The translations under genes were made by a program, and so were the position numbers. A stretch of 64,000 nt of DNA from Coleophoma eucalyptorum (Eukaryota > Ascomycota > Leotiomycetes > Helotiales > Dermateaceae): assembly GCA_026120035.1 (NCBI GenBank), contig JALRME010000016.1:920588-984587 (forward strand), given 5' to 3'. Shown one piece after another: positions 22,737 through 33,449 of the stretch. A model generated the notes under the pieces. The model worked only from the letters and a program-made list of their open reading frames with translations, made no database searches and was not told the origin of the DNA. Position 1 is the first letter of the stretch. Each line of letters opens with the position of its first letter.

Positions 22737-23101
22737 GATTGTTGGGAGAGTCCTCGGCAGTAAAGGACCCAGTATAAACTTGCAAGTAAATTCAAGGTTA
22801 GCGGGCAACCTGGCGATTATGCCATGTATGTGATAAATGTCAGGTTAGTCCCGCAAAGGCACCTTTGCTCTGCAGAGTTGAACGTGAAGATATTCTGAAA
22901 CTTTTTCTGCGGATAAGGGCCTTATCGCACGTGGTGGTGTGTTCTGATCAACTGCCTTTATAGTGCTACCCATTTGTTGCGATCACGCCTTCATTTCCGT
23001 CGCCTCTTCTGCTTAGCATAAAATCACAACTTCCCTAAACTTAAACATATATCTTAAATAACTCCGCCTTGGTGCTGACTTTCCATTGTCACCATCTAAT
23101 C
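22737..23101. other. Divergent promoter of UTP22 and cystathionine gamma-synthase
   Basis: 365 bases between opposed start codons. It holds one perfect CACGTG E-box and a pyrimidine-rich stretch next to the synthase ATG. No reading frame of interest. Confidence 0.5.
22928..22933. promoter_or_regulatory. CACGTG E-box in the STR2-type promoter
   Basis: Perfect palindromic CACGTG, 169 bases upstream of the cystathionine gamma-synthase ATG. In yeasts this is the Cbf1 site that controls sulphur amino acid genes, so its place next to such a gene is notable. A 6-bp motif occurs often by chance, and filamentous fungi mainly use CYS3/MetR-type bZIP sites. Confidence 0.35.
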
Positions 23102-25069
23102 ATGTCTGTAATTGAACTTGGAGAATCGATTCCTGCTTTGACACCACATGTAAGCCTTCTCAATTGCTCTCTTATTCCTCTTTGATCATATGAGTCAATG
23201 TTTACAAGGTGAACTGACAAGTACTGCAGGCTTCAAGTGTCTCGCTCCCAACATGGAGGGACAATGTCGGCTATGAAGAAGGCCAGGAAAGAGTCGTTAG
23301 TAAAATGGTGACTGGTTATCCACGGTATGACAACCTACCAGCGAAAATTTAAAGATATTAGAGTGCTGATCTGCAGTGTCCCGTGACTCAGATTCTTTAT
23401 TCATAAGCTCATTGTTGCATTTGCTGAGGACATTGTGAAGAAGCATGGCAGTCAAGGGCAGCAGGCCATGTTATTTCCCTCGACCAAGTGTGCGAGGAGG
23501 TGTGCCAAATTCATCATCTCAAGAGATACATCAATCGATGCCGCCACCATAAGAGTGCTTGACCTGGTCTTAGATACCACTGTGGACACCCCAGAGATCC
23601 TCCGGAAGATCTCACCCACTATATCTGCGGTTCTATTCCCCAAAGAACTATTTTCGTATGCAAAGCAATACTGGCAACACTCAGGTGATGGTGTGTCCAG
23701 CAGACGTGCTGAATTTTGTCATACCATATTCCTGGAAGGACTATTGGTGGATCAAGAGGGCATTCGAGTCGCACCCAATGAATACCAGAAACCCAAAGGA
23801 CCGAGGAGGTACCAGAGAGGCTCCGTCGACAAGACCAGTCTCAACGTGCAAAGCAAGCATACCACACAGATTGAATCGGATGCTGGAGTTATGAATGACA
23901 CTTCAGAAACTCGCGAAAGTTCTCAATTTGTTGAAGAACGCTTTGGGCGCAATCTTGACGTTTCATTTGTAAACAACGCACAATCTGCCATTCGACGTCG
24001 TATTGCAGGATCGCTCGTTGGAGATATTGACTTGGGAAGCCCGCCCTCCCCATCGACGCCTACGAACTTGCGGGGAGTAAGTAACCTATCAGAAGATGAT
24101 GTATACCTCTACCCATGTGGCATGAACGCAATCTTTCATGCTCATCGCGCCTTACTAGAAGCTCGAGGTCCATTGAAGAGCATCTCTTTCGGCTTCCCAT
24201 ACGTGGACACTCTGAAAATCCTAGAGAAATTTGGCCCGGGCTGTATCTTTTATGGTAACGGCTCTTCAGAAGATTTGGATGATCTTGAGGGAAGACTACA
24301 GGCCGGAGAACGATTTTTGGGTCTCTTCTGCGAGTTTCCCGGGAATCCAATGCTCAAATCCCCCGATCTGAAGAGAATACGAAGTCTTGCAGACAAATAC
24401 GATTTCGGGGTAGTCGTCGACGAGACGATTGGCAATTTCATCAATGTACACGTACTCCCTCACGCAGATATGGTCGTGAGCAGTCTCACCAAGATCTTCT
24501 CGGGCGAATGTAACGTGATGGGTGGAAGCACAATATTAAATCCCCAAGGAAAGTACTATCAAGCGCTCAAAAACATTAAAGAAAAGGAGTACGAAAACAA
24601 CTACTGGGCCGAGGATATCATCTTCATGGAGAGAAATAGCCGCCACTTCGTATCCCACATTGAACGAATCAATGAAAACGCCGAGACTATTTGCAATGTA
24701 CTTAGAGAGCACCCGCTCGTTAAAGATGTGTATTACCCAAAGTATAATCCCTCGAGGTGCTTCTACGATGATTGTAGAACGGCAAACGGAGGGTACGGTG
24801 GCCTTCTATCATTGACTTTCCACACAAAAGCTCAGGCTATAGCATTCTTCGATCGGATAGAAACAGCGAAAGGACCGAGCTTGGGCACCAACTTCACACT
24901 GACCTCGCCTTATGTGGTATTAGCTCATTTCCTGGAACTGGATTGGGCAGCCCAATTCGGCGTTCCAGCAGATCTTATTCGGATGAGCGTAGGGCTGGAA
25001 GATATGGATGACTTGAAGGGCCGTGTTGAATCTGCATTAAAGGCAGCAGAGGCAGTTAGCCAAGCCTAG
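23102..25069 (+). CDS. Cystathionine gamma-synthase (STR2-like), PLP-dependent
   Basis: Transsulfuration enzyme that makes cystathionine from cysteine and an activated homoserine. Exons 23102-23149, 23230-23324 and 23392-25069 give 606 aa. The first two exons supply the conserved start [23 protein letters not shown] and VTGYPR, joined to [13 protein letters not shown]. The PLP-binding Lys sits in [17 protein letters not shown] (about residue 415), and [15 protein letters not shown] is the substrate/cofactor block. The long N-terminal extension and total length are usual for fungal Str2. The acceptor of intron 2 is GACTCAG at 23391; the earlier CTGCAG would bring a stop. STR2 paralogues exist in fungi, so which one this is stays open. 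Confidence 0.9.
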
Positions 25070-26748
25070 TAATCTGTTAAAGGTCAATGTTAGGTCTGAG
25101 TAGAACTCTCTAAGGTCTCATCTCTTGTCTTCAGTACTTGAACTCTACGGATCTCACAAATCGAGATCTAATGTTTCATATGTAGATAAACATATAGATG
25201 AAGCTGCTCCTTTGCTACCATGGCTTTGCAATTCCTTATACCGCTAATATCCTAATATTAAGATTACAGTGACTGAAATTCGAAGATATTTAGCCCTGTT
25301 TTTCTAGCCTATTGCACTCAGCTGATGCTCCTTTCTTCAATGAATTGTCTGAAAGGTCCTTCGAGTAAAGTGCGTCAGACTAGCCTTCTCTGCAGCATAC
25401 CTTCTAGCATAAAATACCTTCTTTAAAGAATATACTATTGTCTCAAGAATAGAAAAGTCTAAGGAGACACCAGGAAGTGCGATTAAGGGCATATTATGCT
25501 TATTTACCTGTACTGTTGTAGCCTTGGTTGTATCTGCTAATTCTAAATCTTAAAGAAGGGTTAACCTATAATTCTAAAGGTCCTTTTGAATTTTGTGGCT
25601 ATTTTCCCCACTAGATTAGATACTTTAAACGTCAAAATCTTCCAGTAATTGTAACTAATAACTACAAAGACATTAAGTGGCTTAAGATACTCCTATTTTC
25701 GTGTCTTTGTCTTTGTACCCTTAGATATAACCTTCTTTCGGTGTACATTCTCAGGCTTGCATCGATGCTCTAGCCTCTTCCTTCTTAAGGCTTCATAGTT
25801 TGACTTCTAGTTCCTAAGGTGAAACTCATTGCAGGAGGCTATATCTTCCTAGGTTACAAATAAGGGTGTTGAAGGAGTTGCTTATTAATCCAATTGAGGC
25901 GTAACACCAGGTGCAGCAACTTATGCTTGCTCTGACTCCATTTCCTCCTCACATATTACATTTATAAGCTATTCGTCCATTCTGCATAAGTACTAGACTG
26001 TTTTTAGGTGTGTTTTACGATAGCAAAATAACTTGAAATACGTAGTGTCTGAGAGCATAATATTAGTATATTTTGTAATATTTAGCCATAGCCTTCCTTT
26101 ATTGTCAAGGAAGGTACTGGGCCTATCGAAGTACATGCCAGTTGCACCTGTATCTAACCGTAAAAGAGCTCTCTTCCTTCACCTTAGATCTGGGTATTTA
26201 TCGGTCTGGTTAATACATAGGCTTGCTTTAAGACAAGCATTCGTATCTATATGGGCCGAGCTGCGCTAAAAACTTTGCGTACAAGCGGTTAAGGTATAGG
26301 GAATCCTAGCTCATGGGAAAAGAGTTCCCCAAACATAACTACGCATCACTGAGATGTTTGTTATTTGTCCTTTTGAAATCATTTCAGTTGGATGCGCATG
26401 ATAATATTCAGGAGATTTTCTAGTCCTAATTTGGAGGCCTATGGAGATATAGAGGCAGAAATAATAAGGTTTGTCGGCATACCTTATAAACAGGCAGTGT
26501 TTGGGGTTAAACACGTGACAACACCAGCCTATTTTTTTCTCTCCGGGGAGTGCATATAGATTGTATAAGGCGGTGAAACAGAAGCCCATATCTGATTATG
26601 TAAGATGCCGGTAACAAGAAGCTTATGCCGCTCACGCGTTGCCGCGTTAAGTCCAACGCGCTTTCACTGTGAATTCCCGCCGAGAGGGGCACAATCGACA
26701 TTTCCATGACACAGCCAGTTCACGAATTGTGATGCCTAGGTCGTTACT
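25070..26748. other. AT-rich interval with decayed transposon sequence
   Basis: 1.68 kb upstream of SMC6. The stretch from about 25240 to 26300 is AT-rich and full of stops in all frames, with a pogo-like relic (listed separately). A 78-codon frame at 26033-26269 shows no family motif. The last 150 bases act as the SMC6 promoter/leader. Confidence 0.5.
25560..25860 (-). pseudogene. Probable relic of a pogo/Tigger-like DDE transposase
   Basis: On the minus strand one segment reads LKPLNVFVV... and ends KFKRTFRIIG, resembling the LQPLDVG...GFRATGL end of pogo-type transposases. A neighbouring segment reads EALRRKRLEHRCKPENV followed by HRKK and Lys-rich sequence, resembling their basic coiled C-terminus. 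Stops separate the pieces, and their order differs from an intact protein, so more than one copy may be mixed. The sequence is AT-rich, as expected after RIP. The family assignment is tentative. Confidence 0.35.
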
Positions 26749-26770
26749 ATGGCACCACACAAACGCTTGA
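26732..26770 (+). promoter_or_regulatory. uORF overlapping the SMC6 start codon
   Basis: An ATG 17 bases upstream of the SMC6 ATG opens a 12-codon frame in another register that ends at a TGA 21 bases after the SMC6 start. If the transcript includes it, scanning ribosomes would have to skip or leak past it to reach SMC6. Confidence 0.3.
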
Positions 26771-29700
26771 GGCGTGAGATCGAGGAAGACGAGCAGGATA
26801 TTGTTACAGTAGAGAGTGCTAATTCAAGCCTTCGAGTCAGCGACGCTGTAAGTCTCTCTGCGCACTCGCAAAAGCCTTCTCAACATTTGCCCTATATCAC
26901 TGACGAAAATATGATAAGCATCGGAAGAAACGTTTATCAGTCAACCAGCCGTCTCCAAAGTCTCTACTGCACCATCAACAACGATCGCCAAGTCCAGCAT
27001 CCAGCGACGACGACGAGATTAGACCCCAGTCAGCAGCAGAAAACCTGCCACCCGCAACCCAATATGAAATACTTCGAGATGGAGGATTTGAAGAGCTCAT
27101 GAACCCCGATCTCGACGATCAGCGCACAAGCCAAAGGTTTATGTCACGGAGAGCTGACCCGAGCCAAATTGGCGAGAATCATGCAGCAGATAATGCTATT
27201 ATCGAAGAAATAAGATGCCTCAATTTTATGTGCCATATCAATATGCACGTTCAACTAGGGCCGCTCATCAACTTCATTGTTGGCGAAAACGGAAGCGGTA
27301 AAAGTGCTATTTTGACTGCGTTGAGCTTGTGCCTGGGAGGCAAAGCCAGCGCAACAAAACGTGGAGGAAGTTTGAAAAGTTTTATTAAGACAGGCGAGGA
27401 CAATGCGACACTATCTGTCAAGCTGAAGAACCAAGGTGCGAGTGCATATCAGCAAGATCTTTACGGTGAATCGATTATAGTCGAACGACACTTTTCGAGT
27501 ACGGGAAGCTCTGGGTTCAAACTCAAGAACTCTGCTGGTCGTGTTGTTTCGACCAAGAAAAGTGATGTAGACGATGTTCTGGAGTACTTCCAGCTCCAGG
27601 TCGATAATCCTATGAACATATTGACGCAAGATGATGCCAAGTCGTTCATCACCACCTCCGGGCCTCCTTTAAAGTACCAGTTCTTCTACAAAGGCACGCA
27701 ACTTGAAACTTTAGATCACGATTATCAAATGGTCCACGAATCAATTGATAAATCAGAAGCTAAGATAGCTGGAATGGAAGAGAGTATCAGGGACCTGAAG
27801 AAAAAGTCAGACGAGCTCCGACAGAAAGCTGCCGTAGTCGAGGAGCATACTGAGATGCGAAAGAGGATCAAGAGCTACCGTAAGCAATTTGCATGGGCAC
27901 AGGTAGAAGAAAGAGAGGGTGAGCTGCAAAACTGTGAGCAGAGCGTCCTCGCTGCCCAAGAAAACGTCAAACAAGCAGAAGAGCACGCGGAAGCCAAGGC
28001 TCGGGAACTTGAACAGGCTGATACTGTTATTCAGCGTTATGCAGACCTTGCTGATGACCTCGTTCGGGAGAGCGAGCCTCTTCAAGAGGAATTGGACAAC
28101 GCTGAGTCTGCACTCCAAAGCGCTACACAGGAAGGCCGAGACCTTCATCGTCAGCAGCGACAGATCATGAGTGAGATCAGTGCTGCAACGAAGAGAGCCG
28201 AGGCTTTTCAGAAAGACATCGACGCTGAAAAACAACGCATTGCAGACGTAAATGGCGGGGCTCCTGCGCAGAAAATGGCAGAAATCGAGATTGCCAAAAA
28301 AAAGGTTTCCCAGGCTCGGAAAGAGTTGATAAATAGCCAGGAGAATCGAAAAGGACTAGCTTCTGCTTTAGATGCAGCTAAGAATGCCGAAACAGCTGCT
28401 GAGAAGCTCGTAGCTGTACGAAACCAAGCCACCGCTGAAGCCGAGCAGGCATTGAACGAGCTTCTATCTAATCGAGTTGACCCTATGGCTGGGTTCGAAC
28501 GAAATACAGCCAGGTTGCTACAGCTCATCCGCACTGATACTGGCTTTCGAGAAAAGCCAGTAGGACCAATCGGCCAGCATGTAAAACTGAAAAAACAGCA
28601 TTGGTCAGTCGTGCTTGAGAAAGCTATTGGACAAACATTAAATGGCTTCATCGTCACCAGCAAGGCTGACCAGATGCGTCTTTCCAAAATGATGCGCTCG
28701 CTCAAAATGAACTATTCCCCAATACTTATTGGTAGAAAGCAGACTCTTGACACTTCAAATACGGAGCCCGACCCTCAGTACGACACCGTATTGAGAATCC
28801 TTGACATCGATAACGAACTTGTAAGAAATCAACTTATCATTGCCCAGAGCATCGAACAAACCCTTCTCGTGGATGACCGCGAAGAAGCCCACAAGATCTT
28901 ATTTTCCGGTGCTAGACCTAGAAACGTCAAAAGTTGTCTAACATTGAGCGGGTACAATCATGCGCGTGGCTTTCGACTATCTTTTGGGGGGCGCACTGGT
29001 CAAGACCAAGCAACGGAACCTATACAGGGCAACCCGAATTGGAAGCCCCGTATGCAATCAGATATTGAAGGGCGAATTTCCTACCAAAGAAGAGTCTCAG
29101 AAGATGCCCGCCGCGAGCTTCAAAAAGCTGAGGGTCATCGGAATATACAGCAAGCAGAAGTCAGAAGGTGCAAAACAGCACTGGATCAACATGAGCGTCA
29201 TCACAAGGAATTAATAGTGGATGAGCAAAAGGCTGATGATCACCATGAATCACTACAAGTAGATCTTGCCAGCATCAACGTTGAGGATGGTCGTTTGGAA
29301 GCTCTGAGAAGCGCATTGAAGGATGCCCGGGACGAAATGACTCTTCACGAAGGGAGTTTGGACGAGGCCGCCGAGCAATTACAGAAGGCCAACGAAGTGG
29401 TGCAAGAACGAAAGATAGTTTTGGTAGCTGTGAAAGGGCGTCAGGAAGATCATATGAGCAAAATCAACAAGATCTCCATCAAAAAGAAAGGCGCTGAGCA
29501 AGCACGCAATATCGTCCTCCATGAGAAGAACATAGCTATTGGAATCTTGGATGACGCGAGAGCAGGCTTAGCAAGATGCGAACGTAAACGCACAGAAAAG
29601 GATGAACTTCTTGCGAATTATATCGAGCAGGCAACCAAAGTCACACCAAGAGTCTCTATCGATGAAGGCATGACTGCAACGAGTCTTCACGCGCAACTCA

Positions 29701-30457
29701 AAACGCTAAGTGCCAGAGTTAAAGAATATAATAATCAACTTGGTGGAAGCGACGACGAGATTTTGGCGGCTACGGCAAATGCCTACCAAGCCTGGCGTCG
29801 AGCAACAGAGAGTCAGCAAAGTCTCAAGCAGCTTAACAAGCTTCTTAAAAAATCTCTTTTTAAGCGCCTCATTCAGTACAAGGCTTTCCGCCGCTACATT
29901 TCCAGCAACGCCCGCATGCAGTTCAACTATCTTCTGAGCGAGCGAGGGTTTAGAGGCAAAATGACCATTGATCACATAAACCGAGAACTCGACGTAACTG
30001 TGGAGCCTGATGAGACTAGGAAAAGCGACAAAGGGCGAGGTACCAAAACGCTCTCAGGCGGGGAGAAATCTTTCTCATCAATCTGCTTGCTTTTATCTGT
30101 TTGGGAGGCAATGGGCGCACCCATGAGGTGTCTAGATGAGTTCGACGTTTTCATGGACGACATCAACCGAGATGTTAGCACAAATTTGATTGTGGGTTCC
30201 AATGCGATACATTATATTCTAATACCCAGCTGACTTGAAGTAGATCAATGGTGCAAGAAGATCTGTTGGCCGACAATTCATTCTCATTAGTCCTAAGGCT
30301 ATCAGTGGAGATGCAACCAAAGGGAACCAGCCTGATATAAAGATTCATAAGTAAATCTTCTCCATACCTGAGCTACGACTTATGGTTTGAGCTAACCCAC
30401 AATAGGCTAATCCACCCGCGTGAACAACAAAGGCGTCTCGATGAGATGCTAGCATGA
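26749..30457 (+). CDS. SMC6: SMC6, SMC5/6 complex ATPase
   Basis: SMC6 pairs with SMC5 in the DNA-repair SMC5/6 complex in the nucleus. Exons 26749-26847, 26919-30191, 30244-30350 and 30406-30457 give 1176 aa. The first intron restores the frame between the basic MAPHKRLRREIEEDEQD start and the acidic SDDDE segment. Walker A is GENGSGKS (about residue 155); long coiled coils flank a hinge at about 545-700 (MAGFERNTARL through LIGRKQTL); the ABC signature is LSGGEKSFSS (about 1078) and Walker B is MRCLDEFDVFMDD (about 1106). The last exons give NGARRSVGRQFILISPKAIS and end HPREQQRRLDEMLA, typical of Smc6. Donor 2 is the unusual GTGGGT. A short overlapping uORF precedes the start. Confidence 0.93.
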
Positions 30458-30660
30458 TTCGAGAAGTGATGAAGTTGGTAGGATTGACACGTCCACCGGG
30501 GAAAGTGTTGCCATTCCTGTGAGTTGGCCAATAAACTCAAGCTGCGCTTGTACATATATCGGCGTCATGTTTATACCAGGTGTTCAGGTGCTAGTTGTTT
30601 ATGGTCGAATCTTGCTCACCGACCTCAGCAGGTCACGAATAGAATAGATCATTTCTGATT

Positions 30661-31486
30661 TCACAACCTGACCCCCTTGCTCCTGAAAATGTTCAAACCA
30701 GCATGTGCGGTAAACCCTACCCACTGATTCAAACTTCCGATAGCCATGCCTAAATTCTGAGCATCAGAAAACCTCCTATCCATAAAATTCCTTGTTTCCT
30801 CAAAGCCATGTGATTTGTCTGTAGTCATGAAGACTTCAGTAGAAGCATAGATTGTGGAGAGCGAGGCTCGTTTCGTGTACCAGCTTGAGTCAACCGAAGA
30901 GTCCCCAGATAGGAACCAAATCTCATCGGCCAGACTTGACAATTCGGTAACAGATGTGGTAACATTAGTTGGCTGAGCAATGAGCGCCAAAGCCTATCTC
31001 TACACATTAGCAAAAAGTCCGGATGGCTATTGACCAAAATGTGGTGGCAATAGAAGCACCAACCTCTTGCCATCTATGTACAATGTCCTTATTGCCCATC
31101 AACCTTGCCCAGGTAAGAGCTTTGACCTTAGAAGTTATACCTAAAGACTGTTCGTCGGACTTGGACAGCTGTAGGATGTGGGATTTCTTGGCTAAGGAGA
31201 GGCGTTGGGTAACAAGGTGGTAGTGAACCAAAGTGAACGGCCCTCTGGGGAAGATGTTTGTTGAGGCATCAAGATAGCCAGCGTCTCTAGCTCCTCGCGA
31301 TAGTGTCGTCTGCGTGAACCCATGGGTCGGAATATGTGGCAACGAGGCGTCGAGGATTGCAGTCTCTATCTGATTGAAGGTTGCAACAGGAGGTGCAGGA
31401 TGATCGTAGGAGTGGTACAAGTGTGATGAACAGATTAATCTTCTTTTCAAAGGTTGCAGCCTCAACAATTGAGTGCAGGAATTCAT
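30661..31486 (-). CDS. COQ9: COQ9, ubiquinone biosynthesis lipid-binding protein
   Basis: COQ9 is a mitochondrial lipid-binding protein that supports Coq7 hydroxylase in the CoQ synthome. Exons 31486-31064 and 30993-30661 give 251 aa. The N-terminus is basic and Ser/Leu-rich with no acidic residues (LLRLQPLKRRLICSSHLYHS), fitting a mitochondrial presequence. Family blocks: PHIPTHGFTQTTLSRGARDA, GYLDASTNIFPRG, LVHYHLVTQRL, then after the junction RWQE-ALALIAQPTNV, LADEIWFLSGDSSVDSSWY and TKRASLSTIYASTEVFM. It ends in GLNIFRSKGVRL. Convergent with SMC6, 203 bases apart. Confidence 0.92.
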
Positions 31487-33449
31487 AGTGCGTGTTTAGG
31501 GAATTCGAGAATGTTGGACGGCGTGGTGGAATGATGGAGCTGTTGATCACCTCACCCTACCTTTAACGAAGCTCGCCAGAATAATATCAGGCTGTCAGCG
31601 GATTCTCGGATCTCTCAGCCTTGTCTACCTTGCCCAGAACTAGGTACTCTGGTACTGTAAGGCACCTTACCACATTACCTAGCCTGTTGTTGATGTATTG
31701 CAGGCTCAGAGGGTCTCAAAGCCACCTTCCATGGAGGTGCATCTATTGCACCATGCTATTTTACAAACTCTTAGGTGTTGAAGCAATGGCCTAATCTGGC
31801 TCAAAGCCGTACTTGCATGGCGAAATGCATGCACTGCAGAAAGCCGACCCACACAAATATATCCTATTGTTGTTGGTGGGTTCTGCGATACCGTCCTGGG
31901 CACCGACTACGAGTTCCCTACGAGTTACAGCCAAGACGAGGGTCAGCTGTCAGCAATTACGAAAGGGAAGGGAAGGTGATATTCATGCGCGGCAGGTCAG
32001 ATATAGGTCGTGTTCACTCCACAAGTCAGAACCAGATCCGTTCCAGTCAGGATCTACCCTTGCGGGTCGAGAAGTGATTATAATTATTCGAATGCTTTCT
32101 GCTGCCTGTACCTTCAACAGAATCCGGCCCGCTGTTCGGACTGTTTTAACCTCCCAGATGGTAGTAAGAATGGTAAGGAAATGCGTGGTATATCAATCAA
32201 TTGAGGACAGGGCAGGGCAGGGGATGCTGCAAGTCACCATGAAAATCACGTACGTCCCTGCCAAAGCTACTGAGTTCGCTCAGCAGCGGGCCGAGCATGG
32301 CGACAGCAGCATTGTGATGCACCTACTGAGCACAGTGCAGTACGATATGCAGAAGACCAGAGAAGGCTCTGATGACGGTATAATAAATATAGCAGACGGG
32401 CAGCTGTCTACTATTGCTAAGAACTTTTCATCCCGGGTGTATCGTTGACGAGGTCCCTCCCTCACTACCTTGAGCTGTGGTTGCCCACCTACCTACCTAC
32501 GAACGCAAAATACCTCGTGTAAAGAGTAAAGGGAGTGTTGTGGTGTTATCAATTCAAGAAGCTCATTCGTCTGCCTCGAGGTCGGTTGCCTTTGATGTTG
32601 GTGCAAAGATGCAGCTAGTCTTACGAGCATTTTGTGCTAATAACGCACCTACCAGCCGACCAGAATTCCCCTTCCAAGCTCTGCTCTCCCCATCCTTCAA
32701 TTCCATTTCCAATTCCACTTCCAACTCCATCTGCGCGCATTGTATCACATCTCTGTCATCACACCCTCCACGCGAGCCCTCCCCTCTTGGTGTTACACGC
32801 GCAGCAACCAGCTGTTCGCCCTTTGCACCATCCTGGTCGGCGATAATAACCGCAGTTGGCTTGTTCTCCCCAGCTGCACTTCTCCATTGGCCTAGGTGCG
32901 TCAGTCCAGTCCTTCCTACTTCTTCGCAAAGCATCCCGAAGCCTCTAGAGCTCATGCTCGCCCTCGCATCTACCGTATCTGGACACACATTACTGTTTTG
33001 TTCCGGGGCGCTACAGGCGCAGGCTGGCACAGCAGAGCAGAGCACAGCTACAGGCTCCGGCCAAGCTTGCCCTTTGCCTTCGGATCATATCCCTCATACT
33101 TCTCATTATCAGCTGCGTTACATACCATTGCTAAATTCATTCGCGCACTTTAGGTCAGGACAGAATCGGATTCCACTCCCATCGCTTGCCTTCCTTAGCG
33201 GTACGCGATTCTCCCATTCCCTACCACGCGATGATGACTGGTTACCATTCTGAACCAGCCTTTCTCGTCTTCAACACCTGCGAGTTTCGCAACATCTAAA
33301 TCACAGCGTCTAATTCGTCCTATAGATACTACTATCACTCTTCTGCATCGAGATCCTTGCCTTCGGCCATTTCGAAATCCGTGCAGCTCGCAGCCTCCTC
33401 ATCCTTATATCCACTCCGACTTACTCTGCGCAGCGCGTATCCAATAATA
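31487..33449. other. Divergent upstream region of COQ9 and the GBP2-like gene
   Basis: 1.96 kb. Two long plus-strand frames (31813-32448 and 32477-33253) have atypical composition (Ser/Pro/His-rich, no family motif). The second lies in the pyrimidine-rich leader of the downstream gene, so neither is called a gene. No tRNA or transposon recognised. Confidence 0.45.

Noticed and set aside
23452..24444. Several minus-strand frames
   Set aside because: Shadows of the cystathionine gamma-synthase gene.
31813..32448. 211-codon plus-strand frame
   Set aside because: No recognisable domain, no splice context and unusual composition; left unannotated.
32477..33253. 258-codon plus-strand frame
   Set aside because: Ser/Pro/Leu/His composition without motif, lies in the pyrimidine-rich leader/promoter of the GBP2-like gene; open by base composition.
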